Below, piece by piece: positions 18,849-27,209 of a stretch of 64,000 bases of DNA. Both the position numbers and the translations under genes were made by a program. Under the pieces are notes generated by a model that was given only the letters and a program-made list of their open reading frames with translations, was not told the DNA's origin and ran no database searches. The stretch lies in NCBI GenBank assembly GCA_965660625.1, contig CBFIAR010000012.1:47284-111283 (forward strand), written 5' to 3'. Numbering within the stretch: the first letter of the stretch is position 1; every line of letters begins with the position of its first letter. The stretch comes from Glaciecola sp965660625 (GTDB lineage Bacteria; Pseudomonadota; Gammaproteobacteria; Enterobacterales; Alteromonadaceae).

Positions 18849-20264
18849 ATGGCTAAAAATGTATATCAATTTGTAGACGTCGAGCGAATCGATCCTCCAA
18901 AAAAACCTATCATGATTAGGAAAGAGGATTTCGGCGAAATTTACCAACCTTTATCACAGTCGCAAACAGAAGGTCAGGCCGATCGCTGTTTGGACTGCGG
19001 TAACCCTTATTGCGAATGGAAATGTCCGGTACATAACTTCATTCCGCAATGGCTAGATCTTGCCAATCAAGGCAGGATAATTGAAGCTGCAGAACTGTCA
19101 CACAAGACCAATAGTTTGCCTGAAGTGTGCGGTCGTGTTTGTCCGCAAGATCGCTTGTGCGAAGGTGCATGCACCTTGAACGACGATTTTGGGGCAGTCA
19201 CCATTGGTAGTATCGAAAAATACATTACAGACACCGCATTTAAAATGGGTTGGCGCCCGGATATGTCTGATGTCGTTTGGACCGATAAGAAAGTGGCAAT
19301 TGTTGGCGCAGGCCCCGCAGGGTTAGCTTGTGCTGATGTGTTAGTCAGAAACGGCGTCAAACCTGTAGTTTATGATAAGTATGAAGAAATAGGCGGTTTG
19401 CTAACTTTCGGAATTCCATCATTCAAACTGGAGAAAGAAGTCATCAAGCTGCGTCACCAAATATTTTCCGATATGGGTATCGAGTTTGTGTTAAATACCG
19501 AAGTGGGTAAAGATGTTCCATTCCAAGACTTAATCGATGGTTATGATGCCGTCTTCTTAGGAATGGGTACATACAAATCAATGAAAGGTGGCTTTGAACA
19601 CGAGAATGCGCCCGGCGTTTATGAAGCACTGCCCTTCCTTATTGCGAACATTAATCGCGTTATGGGCATTGAAAAAGCAACAACTGACTTTATCGATATG
19701 AAAGGTAAAAAGGTAGTTGTACTAGGTGGTGGCGACACGACCATGGATTGCGTAAGAACCTCAATTCGTCAACATGCTAAATCAGTTACTTGTGCGTATC
19801 GTCGAGATGAAGAAAGTATGCCCGGTTCACGACGCGAAGTCGTCAATGCAAAAGAGGAAGGCGTACATTTTCAATTCAACCTGCAGCCCCTGGATATTGC
19901 AGTGGACGAAAAAGGCAATACGATTGGCGTTCGAGTGGTTAAAACACAAATGGGTGATCCGGATTCAGCGGGTCGCCGTCGCCCAGTCGAAATTCCTGAT
20001 TCAGAGCACATTTTAGAAGCGGATGCCGTGATTATTGCATTTGGCTTTCAACCTAGTCCTGCGCCGTGGTTCGGTGAGTTCGGTATTATGTTGGACGAAA
20101 AAGGCAGAGTAAGAGCGCCAGCAAAAGGTCGCTTCGCATTTCAAACGTCTAACCCAAAGATATTTTCAGGGGGTGACATGGTGCGAGGCTCTGACCTAGT
20201 TGTAACGGCAATAGATGAAGGGCGCAAAGCAGCCGAAGGGATACTTGATTATATGGAAGTTTAA
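18849..20264 (+). CDS. gltD: Glutamate synthase small subunit GltD
   Basis: GltD passes electrons from NADPH through FAD and iron-sulfur clusters to GltB. The 471-residue protein has two N-terminal cysteine groups (Cys47, 50, 55, 59 and Cys94, 98, 104, 108) for [4Fe-4S] clusters, an FAD-binding GAGPAGLA at 153-160, and an NADPH-binding GGGDTTMD segment. A GGAAGAGAGAAA purine tract precedes the ATG. A strong terminator follows the stop. Confidence 0.96.
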   Translation: MAKNVYQFVDVERIDPPKKPIMIRKEDFGEIYQPLSQSQTEGQADRCLDCGNPYCEWKCPVHNFIPQWLDLANQGRIIEAAELSHKTNSLPEVCGRVCPQDRLCEGACTLNDDFGAVTIGSIEKYITDTAFKMGWRPDMSDVVWTDKKVAIVGAGPAGLACADVLVRNGVKPVVYDKYEEIGGLLTFGIPSFKLEKEVIKLRHQIFSDMGIEFVLNTEVGKDVPFQDLIDGYDAVFLGMGTYKSMKGGFEHENAPGVYEALPFLIANINRVMGIEKATTDFIDMKGKKVVVLGGGDTTMDCVRTSIRQHAKSVTCAYRRDEESMPGSRREVVNAKEEGVHFQFNLQPLDIAVDEKGNTIGVRVVKTQMGDPDSAGRRRPVEIPDSEHILEADAVIIAFGFQPSPAPWFGEFGIMLDEKGRVRAPAKGRFAFQTSNPKIFSGGDMVRGSDLVVTAIDEGRKAAEGILDYMEV

Positions 20265-20698
20265 GAGGTTCAACTATATACAAGGCTTTAATAAGGAAGC
20301 GAGTGTGCAGTAGAAAAATTATATATTCGCTGCTTACACTCGCTTTTTGCTATATTTTAACTGTTTTTCTAACGCCACGGCAGCGGCGTGGAACTGTACC
20401 GCTGAGTCATTTACATTTAACAAGCCCTTCATTAGGTTATTGCTTACCATACCTAGCTATTATCTAGCAGACTTCAAACCTTCAGTTCAGCTAGTATCCT
20501 GCCGATGATACTTCTACAGTCTGAATGACGGACATCACTTTCGATTGCAGCACATCGTACTTTGAAAATTGGCCCAATCTACCTTCTTCAAACTACGTAT
20601 GAAAAAAACACCAGTACCAACATTCAGTGGAAATAAACATAACGGTAATAGCAACGCGGCAATCAAATGAAAGTCATCATTTAAGGTAGGTAAACACA
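20265..20698. other. Intergenic region after gltD, 434 bases
   Basis: This stretch holds the gltD terminator at 20297-20348 and then about 350 bases with no supported gene on either strand. The last part should carry the promoter of the exported protein that starts at 20699. I see no repeat or RNA gene in it. Confidence 0.5.
20297..20348 (+). terminator. gltBD intrinsic terminator
   Basis: AAGCGAGTGT (20297-20306) pairs with ACACTCGCTT (20336-20345); an inner GCAG/CTGC pair extends the stem with a two-base bulge. A T run follows directly, starting within the stem end. It lies 32 bases after the gltD stop. Confidence 0.85.
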
Positions 20699-21562
20699 GT
20701 GAAATACTCAGAGAAAACGAACATCAATCAGACCGCTCCTTTGCTTAGGCTCATACCAAGCTTAGTGGCAGGTGTTGTCATCGCCTCTTTATCCACCTCC
20801 GTGGCAGCGAACCCGCTGAATGCCAAATTACAAACTCCAGCCAAAGTAGAGCAAGCGCTAACCGCGCTGTTAGATGCTAGCGATGTTAAGCTGCAGCTAG
20901 CTAACCACATGAGCACACAAGCTTCAAGTTCCGTGAGCCAACTTGTGGCTATGCAAGCGGCAACTAAAAAGGTAGATCATTCACAAAAATCGATTGCTGA
21001 ACTCGTTCTAGTTAGTTTAGCCATTACGAGCCAGGCCAAAGATGAGCTTTCCGAATCAACGCCGGCAATCGAGCCAGCAGTTGCTCTAGCGGCTCAAGAC
21101 TATGCGGCAGAGGAGGTATTGCCCGCCATAGTAAGCGAGGAGAAGCCTGAGCGGGTTGAAGCTGATGCCATTAACGATTCTGATGACCCCGAAAATAGAG
21201 GCATAGAAGCGACTGATATTGCCGCTAGTGATTTGCTAGAGGACCACGTCGACGCTAACGTTACGGTAAAAAAACGCAGCGCAGGCTGCCCTGAAAACTT
21301 CAATACAGTGAGCATTCCGGTAAACGGCAAATTGTGCCAAATATTTGCCGCCGACTTTCCGGCATCAATGATTTTATTTATTCCTCAAACGCCCGAAGAG
21401 GTCATTCAATACTATTTAGCCTCTTCAAATAACTTTGTTGAACCAAAGACAATTAAGAAAAGAACGATGTTGAAAAGTGCAGACAACAACACTACTCTGA
21501 TCATTTCTGAAGATGGTGCTGGCACTCAAGTAGACATCCTTGTAATGTCACCAGAAAAATAA
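20699..21562 (+). CDS. Exported protein of unknown function
   Basis: A 287-residue protein starting with GTG at 20699 after TAAGGTAGG. It has a basic N-terminus and a hydrophobic segment (about 17-34) ending SVAANP, a likely signal peptide. Residues 40-190 are low in complexity and rich in Ala, Glu and Ser, and look like a flexible helical linker. The last 95 residues form a compact domain with two Cys (SAGCPEN and KLCQIF) that may pair in the periplasm. I do not recognise the family. It is a single gene with its own terminator at 21604. Confidence 0.75.
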   Translation: MKYSEKTNINQTAPLLRLIPSLVAGVVIASLSTSVAANPLNAKLQTPAKVEQALTALLDASDVKLQLANHMSTQASSSVSQLVAMQAATKKVDHSQKSIAELVLVSLAITSQAKDELSESTPAIEPAVALAAQDYAAEEVLPAIVSEEKPERVEADAINDSDDPENRGIEATDIAASDLLEDHVDANVTVKKRSAGCPENFNTVSIPVNGKLCQIFAADFPASMILFIPQTPEEVIQYYLASSNNFVEPKTIKKRTMLKSADNNTTLIISEDGAGTQVDILVMSPEK

Positions 21563-21603
21563 TATTTTTCAACATCTTAAATCTTATATTCGCATCCCAA
21601 AGG

Positions 21604-21637
21604 GTCGGTATTTAGGTCATAAATACTGACTTTTTTT
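21604..21637 (+). terminator. Intrinsic terminator after the exported protein
   Basis: GTCGGTATTTA pairs with TAAATACTGAC (11 bp with one G-T pair) around a five-base loop and is followed by seven T. This is the clearest intrinsic terminator in the window; it lies 42 bases after the stop at 21562. Confidence 0.93.
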
Positions 21638-21730
21638 GTGGTTGCTAGTTGCTTGTCTCTCTACTCACTGCGTTAACACCTATTGCTTTTTATCTTCCCT
21701 AGTAGCTTTATTTTTAACTAAGAACATCTA

Positions 21731-21747
21731 TTGGCACATCAATTGCT
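21731..21747 (+). promoter_or_regulatory. Sigma-54 (RpoN) type promoter upstream of the DUF2726 gene
   Basis: TTGGCACA, four bases, then TTGCT matches the -24/-12 consensus TGGCACG-N4-TTGCW with exact spacing: the GG at 21733-21734 and the GC at 21745-21746 are 12 bases apart. The predicted start of transcription is near 21758, about 95 bases before the ATG at 21853. It lies just after a strong terminator, so it would serve only the downstream gene. No enhancer site was identified. Confidence 0.55.
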
Positions 21748-21852
21748 AAACCTTCTATATACGGTGGGAAGCCTCCCATGTTGATTTAGTCTTGATGAGT
21801 TTCTTCCTCACTACAAAAATTGAAGAAACAAACCAATGTTTTAGGAGTCGTT

Positions 21853-22452
21853 ATGGAATTCGCAATCATCCTTATTATGGTGTTAATCGTCCTTGCTATC
21901 GTTGCTATCAAACTTAGTGTTGACGACGTTAGCTTCCCCTTTACGAGTAAAAATCAGCTTTTCTCTCCCGTTGAGCATCAATTTCTCGATATGATTGAAA
22001 AAGCGGTAGGTAATGAATTTAGGGTTATGTGTCGGGTAAAACTGACTGACATCCTAGCCTTACGCAGAAACACGAACAAGAAAATGGCAAAAACGGCATT
22101 GCTCAGAGCTGGCGGCAAACAACTCGACTTTGTGCTGGTCAGTAAAACCCACATGACGCCCGTATTAGCGCTTGATTTAGTGCATTCACTAGGAAAAGAA
22201 GGGCACAAAACCACGCGCGATTTTTTTGTTACCGGCGCATTAGATTCTGCAGGGATACCGCATGCGCGCATAAAGGCACGCCACGGCTATAAAATTGAAG
22301 ATATCAGAGACTGCATCGAATCGAAACTAGTTTCGTTGAGACGCCGTCAAGGCAAACTTCCAACCCAAGCAGTTGAAGAGGCGCCTAGTTTATTTACACC
22401 GACCAAACGACCTACTCGCCCGGTACGCTCGTCACGACAAGTAGCGGCTTAA
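21853..22452 (+). CDS. DUF2726 domain membrane-anchored protein
   Basis: A 199-residue protein with one N-terminal membrane helix (about 2-18) and a cytoplasmic DUF2726 domain: the segments LFSPVEHQFL, RVMCRVKLTDIL and KQLDFVLVSK are typical, a fold often compared to nuclease-like domains, with function unknown. I chose the ATG at 21853 because AGGAG lies eight bases before it; an in-frame TTG at 21820 would add 11 residues without a ribosome site. The C-terminal 40 residues are basic and Pro-rich. A sigma-54-type promoter lies upstream. Confidence 0.8.
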   Translation: MEFAIILIMVLIVLAIVAIKLSVDDVSFPFTSKNQLFSPVEHQFLDMIEKAVGNEFRVMCRVKLTDILALRRNTNKKMAKTALLRAGGKQLDFVLVSKTHMTPVLALDLVHSLGKEGHKTTRDFFVTGALDSAGIPHARIKARHGYKIEDIRDCIESKLVSLRRRQGKLPTQAVEEAPSLFTPTKRPTRPVRSSRQVAA

Positions 22453-22534
22453 CATCGCAGCTTCAACACATGAGTAAGCACGGTGAGAATATTGAAAAAT
22501 ACTAAGCGCCCCGATTCCGCTTAACCACGAAAAA

Positions 22535-22568
22535 TAAACGCAAGAATTTATATGTTTTCTTGCGTTTC
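22535..22568 (+). terminator. Intrinsic terminator after the DUF2726 gene
   Basis: AAACGCAAGAA and TTCTTGCGTTT form an 11-bp stem around a ten-base AT-rich loop, followed by TCTGTG. The T tract is partly inside the stem, so it may act from both sides. Confidence 0.75.
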
Positions 22569-22615
22569 TGTGCATGCTTAGTAAACTTCGCGGCATTTAA
22601 ACAATGAGAAAACAC

Positions 22616-23311
22616 ATGAAAATAGCAATTTTAGGAGCCATGGACGAGGAAGTTAAACTCATAAAAGGGTCACTTGAAAACTTACAACAAGTCACATATT
22701 CACATCTTGTCTTTTATACTGGCAGCTTACATGGTCATGAAATAGTGTTGGTGAAGTGCGGCATTGGCAAAGTTGCATCGGCAGTCGCTACCACCATGAT
22801 TATAGAGAAATTTGAACCTGACTATGTGGTTAATACTGGTTCAGCAGGCGGTTTCGACAAAGAGCTTAATATTGGCGATATCGTTATTAGCAACGCCGTA
22901 ACTCATCATGACGTTGATTTAACTGTGTTCGGTTATGCACCGGGTCAATGCGCTGGAATGCCAGAGAACTATGTATGTAATGAGCAACTCATTGAAGCTG
23001 CACAGAAATCCGCTAAGCAAATTGATGGCGTAAATGTAAAAACCGGTCTAATTTGCTCTGGTGATAGTTTTGTTGGAAATGATGAGCTAGCAGCGGCAAC
23101 ATTACTGAAATTCCCGTCAATGATGGCTGTTGAAATGGAGGGTGCTGCTATTGCACAAACCGCTTATTTAATGGGCATTCCATTTTTAATAATACGTAGC
23201 TTATCTGACATAGCTGGTAAAACTTCGACCGTGTCGTTCCAAGCCTATTTAGAAAAAGCCGCGAAAAATAGCGCACAGCTGGTGATGGGAATGGTAAAAG
23301 CGCTCCACTGA
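22616..23311 (+). CDS. mtnN: 5'-methylthioadenosine/S-adenosylhomocysteine nucleosidase
   Basis: MtnN hydrolyses MTA and SAH, releasing adenine, and supplies the route to AI-2 and methionine salvage. The 231-residue protein begins MKIAILGAMDEEV, and has the GSAGG, VEMEGAAIAQ and SLSDIAG motifs of the active site. The ATG at 22616 gives the family start and is preceded by GAGAAA; an ATG at 22604 would add four residues. The next genes relate to cobalamin (CbiB-like protein, btuF), the same neighbourhood as mtnN-btuF in E. coli. Confidence 0.95.
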   Translation: MKIAILGAMDEEVKLIKGSLENLQQVTYSHLVFYTGSLHGHEIVLVKCGIGKVASAVATTMIIEKFEPDYVVNTGSAGGFDKELNIGDIVISNAVTHHDVDLTVFGYAPGQCAGMPENYVCNEQLIEAAQKSAKQIDGVNVKTGLICSGDSFVGNDELAAATLLKFPSMMAVEMEGAAIAQTAYLMGIPFLIIRSLSDIAGKTSTVSFQAYLEKAAKNSAQLVMGMVKALH

Positions 23312-23314
23312 TTC

Positions 23315-24313
23315 ATGCCCAGCCTAATTAACTTTATTACAACGCCAGCTATTGTACCTTGGTTTATTTTGTGTGCCGTAGTGCTCTTTGAGCGTTTTTG
23401 GCACTTACCCATGCGTTTAGATCCGCTCGCCTTTATTCGCTTGCTCGGACTCAGAATGGCGCAGCGCGTTTGTCCAGATCCGAACTCAACGTCGACTGCT
23501 CAGTCAAAAATAGTACAATCTCGAATATCCGGTTCACTTGCTCCATTTATGATCATCGCACCTTGCCTCATCATATTAGGCATATTCAGGGAGTTTGTTT
23601 ATTATCCACAATTGTTCGATGCCATTATTTTATATGTATGCATCCAATTTTCATCTAATATTCAACAATTTAAAAACATTAGGCGTGCATTATTAGCGGG
23701 TAAAAAGAAACTCGCAAAAGACCTACTATCACCCTTAGTGTTGCGAGACACATCAATGTTGTCTGAAATAGGTGTGAGCAAAGCCGCTATTGAAAGTTTA
23801 CTCCTGCGCTTTCATTATCAAGCCTTAGTTTGCTACTTTCTATTCATTATTTTCGGACCATTCACGATGTTAACTTATAGATTGTGCTTCGAATTACACC
23901 TTGTTTGGAACCCAAAGATTGATGCTTATCGTGAATTTGGAAAGCCGATGGAAAAACTAGTGATGATATTCCAGTGGTTGCCGATCCGACTCAATGCATT
24001 GCTATCGGTGATATTAAGCAGAGGTTTCAACGTTATTGATTATCTTAAAACACAAAAGCTAATGAAGCGTGTAAACGAAGCTCACGGTGCTATTTTACTC
24101 CGTGCAAACCACTTTTCTCTCGACGTCAATCTCAGCGGCGCCGTATTTTATAACAATAAGAAAATCCGCAGACCCAAGTACATTGGTCGAGGGGAGCCTA
24201 GTGTCGCATTTATGCCCAACACAATGGCCTTGATTAACCGCGTTCTTTTTGTAAACCTGTTGCTCTTGCTGTTAACTTGTCTAATAATTGGCACTGTATT
24301 TACGCCAATGTAA
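23315..24313 (+). CDS. CobD/CbiB-like membrane protein (divergent)
   Basis: A 332-residue membrane protein with about five hydrophobic segments, resembling adenosylcobinamide-phosphate synthase CbiB in length and in segments such as VLRDTSMLSEIGVSKAAIESL and RLNALLSVIL. True CbiB enzymes normally read GRDT followed by an AENFxD motif; here the first is LRDT and the second is LLRFHYQ. It begins three bases after the mtnN stop and precedes btuF, so a link with cobinamide salvage fits. Whether it is catalytically active is doubtful. Confidence 0.7.
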   Translation: MPSLINFITTPAIVPWFILCAVVLFERFWHLPMRLDPLAFIRLLGLRMAQRVCPDPNSTSTAQSKIVQSRISGSLAPFMIIAPCLIILGIFREFVYYPQLFDAIILYVCIQFSSNIQQFKNIRRALLAGKKKLAKDLLSPLVLRDTSMLSEIGVSKAAIESLLLRFHYQALVCYFLFIIFGPFTMLTYRLCFELHLVWNPKIDAYREFGKPMEKLVMIFQWLPIRLNALLSVILSRGFNVIDYLKTQKLMKRVNEAHGAILLRANHFSLDVNLSGAVFYNNKKIRRPKYIGRGEPSVAFMPNTMALINRVLFVNLLLLLLTCLIIGTVFTPM

Positions 24314-24403
24314 ACAAAAACTCAAAAGAGCACTCGTATCATACTTATAAACCTCCATTCATGCTTTACCTGCTCGAAACATATCCTTGTTACTAAAAGC
24401 AAA

Positions 24404-25264
24404 GTGATAAGTCAGTATCTGAATCCGCTATTTTTTTTATTATTGTTAATAATTTTGTTGTTAACAATATCGCCAATTCACGCTAAAAGTACACAGCAGC
24501 GTATTGTTAGCCTATCTCCCCATCTTACAGAAATGGTATTTGCACTTGATCTCGAGAAACAATTGGTTGGGGTGAGTGACTACAGTGATTACCCTTATCC
24601 CACCGGTTGTATTGACAAAGTTTGTTCTGTTAAAATGCCTATCGTAGCGAATTATCAAGGCGCGGATATCGCTGCCATAATTAGGCTAAAGCCGACAATT
24701 ATTTTGGTTTGGGCTGGCGGAAATAAAGCTCAAGATATCGCTCGACTAGAACAACTTGGCTTCACTATCTTTCGCTCATCTCCAGCAAATATTGAAGCGC
24801 TTATGGAGGAAACACTTTCCTTGGGCGCAACACTGAACGCAGTATCAAAAAGTAAAAGACTACACGCTGAGATGGCTGCTCAAATTAATAAGGTTAAATC
24901 CCAATATGCTGATAAAGAAGTCAACGCACTTTATTACATGAATCAGCAGCCGCTCAGCGGCATGGCAAACGATGCATGGATTAACGCCTTGCTGTCGCTG
25001 TGTAATATCACGAACATTTACGCTGAGCTTCCTACTGCCTTCGCGCAATTTTCCATGGCCGACATTATCAGAGAACAACCAGAGGTAGTTATCGCAGCCA
25101 GTCATCAAGACATTAGCTCAGTGAATGCCTTCTGGTCGGCTCACAAGAGAGTGTATGCTCCCAAAATAGTTTCTGTAAACCCTGATGCGCTGCATAGGTT
25201 CACACCAAGAGTATTGCCTGAAGTTGCGGTTTTATGCAAAAAAGTGCATTTTCAAAATAATTAG
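24404..25264 (+). CDS. btuF: Vitamin B12 periplasmic binding protein BtuF
   Basis: BtuF captures cobalamin in the periplasm for the BtuCD transporter. The 286-residue precursor starts at a GTG (24404), has a long hydrophobic signal segment ending IHAKS at about 27, and then the BtuF/FepB-type fold: RIVSLSPHLTEMVFAL, VGVSDYSDYP and KPTIILVWAGG. Its location after mtnN and the CbiB-like gene agrees with this role. BtuB, BtuC and BtuD are not in the window, so substrate choice rests on family and context. Confidence 0.85.
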   Translation: MISQYLNPLFFLLLLIILLLTISPIHAKSTQQRIVSLSPHLTEMVFALDLEKQLVGVSDYSDYPYPTGCIDKVCSVKMPIVANYQGADIAAIIRLKPTIILVWAGGNKAQDIARLEQLGFTIFRSSPANIEALMEETLSLGATLNAVSKSKRLHAEMAAQINKVKSQYADKEVNALYYMNQQPLSGMANDAWINALLSLCNITNIYAELPTAFAQFSMADIIREQPEVVIAASHQDISSVNAFWSAHKRVYAPKIVSVNPDALHRFTPRVLPEVAVLCKKVHFQNN

Positions 25265-25315
25265 CTAATATAATGTGCAAAGAGCGGTGCAGTTTGTGCG
25301 AGTGCAATAACTAAA

Positions 25316-25783
25316 GTGAACATAGTAACAATGAAAAAAGCAAAAACATCAACACTGTCAACTTCATCAGCAAGAGCAACAAGATTAGGTGTCAATAAAA
25401 TATCTATCGCCCGTTTACTGACCTGCTTATATTTATTGCTTGTTTCGGCTTCAACAATGGCTGCTGAAGATATTCATGCTGACGCTATGTTAGCACTGAA
25501 ACCGTCTGAACGGCTATTGCTAGACGTTAGAACGGTTGAGGAATATACCAAGGCTCATATTCCAACATCCGTTAATATTCCACTGAGTGAAATCGAAACC
25601 AATTTAGACCGTCTATCAGAGTTTAAAAACACACCAGTGGTGGTTTATTGTCGCTCTGGTGTTCGAGCGGGTAAAGCTATTACCTTGCTAGAAGGCAACG
25701 GCTTTACAAATATTATGCACCTCGAGGGCGATATGATGGGATGGGAAGCACAAAACCGACCAACAAATAAGTTAGGCAATTAG
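25316..25783 (+). CDS. Secreted single-domain rhodanese
   Basis: A 155-residue rhodanese (sulfurtransferase-like) protein with a long N-terminus that includes a hydrophobic signal segment (about 34-49, ending TMAA) and a rhodanese domain from about 55. The active-site loop reads YCRSGVRAG, with Cys112 as the likely catalytic residue. The start may be the GTG at 25316 or the ATG at 25331; neither has a clear ribosome site. It is 51 bases after btuF on the same strand and converges on tyrS. The physiological substrate is unknown. Confidence 0.85.
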   Translation: MNIVTMKKAKTSTLSTSSARATRLGVNKISIARLLTCLYLLLVSASTMAAEDIHADAMLALKPSERLLLDVRTVEEYTKAHIPTSVNIPLSEIETNLDRLSEFKNTPVVVYCRSGVRAGKAITLLEGNGFTNIMHLEGDMMGWEAQNRPTNKLGN

Positions 25784-25804
25784 TCTGCTTGGAACGTGCT
25801 CGGA

Positions 25805-27004
25805 TTATACCAATGTTATTCGAGCAAACTTACGTTTGCCAACCTGATAAACATTCTTGCCTTTTTCCAGCATAATTAATCGTGTATCAATTACTTTTTC
25901 ACCATCAATTTTAACAGCCCCTTGCTTAATCATTCTTATGGCGTCGGACGTTGAAGCGACTAAATCAGCCTGCTTTAGCAAATTTCCAATAGCAATCCCT
26001 TCGGCATTCGTCGTAATTTCAAGTTCTGGCATCTCATCAGGAATCGCATTTTTCTGAAAGCGCTGAATAAAGTCCTGCAGAGCAGCTTCCGCTTCCGCTT
26101 CACTATGAAAACGTGCTATGAGTTCCTGGGCCAGAGCAATTTTAATATCACGCGGATTTTTGCCCTTTTCCATGTCCTCTTTAAACTGCTTGATTTGTTC
26201 AATTGGTCTAAAGCTCAGCAAATCATAATAACGCCACATTAGTTCATCAGAAATAGACATTATTTTACCAAACATCTCTGTCGGAGCATCAGTGATACCA
26301 ATGTAATTGTTTAGTGACTTAGACATTTTCTGCACGCCATCTAAACCTTCAAGCAAAGGCATCATGAGCACAGTTTGTTGTTTCTGACCTTGAGACTTCT
26401 GGAGCTCCCGCCCCATTAACAGATTAAATCGTTGGTCTGTTCCGCCTAACTCAACGTCAGATTCCAATGCAACGGAGTCCCAACCTTGCACCAGTGGATA
26501 TAAAAATTCATGTATCGCAATAGGCTGGCCATTAGCGTAGCGTTTCTTAAAATCATCACGCTCCAACATTCTTGCTACAGTTTGGCTAGCCGCTAGTTTA
26601 ATCATCCCGGCAGCGCCTAGTGTATCGAACCACTCAGAGTTAAATCGAATGGTGGTTTTCGCCGGATCAAGAATTTTAAAAACTTGTTCCTGATAAGTTT
26701 TCGCATTTTCCAGCACTTGCTCTTTGGTGAGAGGCTTGCGGGTCACATTTTTGCCTGTCGGGTCACCAATCAAACCAGTAAAGTCTCCAATAAGGAAGAT
26801 AACTTCATGTCCTAACTGTTGAAATACACGAAGCTTATTTATTAAAACAGTGTGTCCTAAATGCAGGTCTGGCGCAGTAGGATCGAAGCCAGCTTTGATT
26901 TTAAGAGGTTTACCCGTTTTTAACTTCTCAATCAGCTCTTCTTCAATTAAAATTTCGTCCGACCCGCGTTTTATCTCCGCGAATGCTGTTTGCCAATCTG
27001 CCAT
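25805..27004 (-). CDS. tyrS: Tyrosyl-tRNA synthetase
   Basis: TyrRS charges tRNA-Tyr in the cytoplasm. The 399-residue class I enzyme has HLGH at 48-51, GGTDQRFN near 187, KMSKS at 226-230 and a C-terminal S4 RNA-binding domain (about 335-395). The KMSKS form and the length put it in the TyrZ-like branch rather than with E. coli TyrS, which is longer and has a KFGKT signature. It is divergent from the M23 endopeptidase gene, an arrangement common in gammaproteobacteria. Confidence 0.95.
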   Translation of the reverse strand: MADWQTAFAEIKRGSDEILIEEELIEKLKTGKPLKIKAGFDPTAPDLHLGHTVLINKLRVFQQLGHEVIFLIGDFTGLIGDPTGKNVTRKPLTKEQVLENAKTYQEQVFKILDPAKTTIRFNSEWFDTLGAAGMIKLAASQTVARMLERDDFKKRYANGQPIAIHEFLYPLVQGWDSVALESDVELGGTDQRFNLLMGRELQKSQGQKQQTVLMMPLLEGLDGVQKMSKSLNNYIGITDAPTEMFGKIMSISDELMWRYYDLLSFRPIEQIKQFKEDMEKGKNPRDIKIALAQELIARFHSEAEAEAALQDFIQRFQKNAIPDEMPELEITTNAEGIAIGNLLKQADLVASTSDAIRMIKQGAVKIDGEKVIDTRLIMLEKGKNVYQVGKRKFARITLV

Positions 27005-27209
27005 TACTTATTCCTGTGGTGTAAAAAGTATAAAGCGCCTCGCTCTATAACTAATTCAATTTATTAGATTTTAGCTGATATATCTCGCTAGGAAGCTAAA
27101 TACCCTCGATATTTTGACAATAACAAGGCGTTAATTAAACCGTTCCGCTGGATTCAAGACCAAAATCGTTATATTCTCATGCTTCAATTAACAAGCATTT
27201 TACGGTCGT

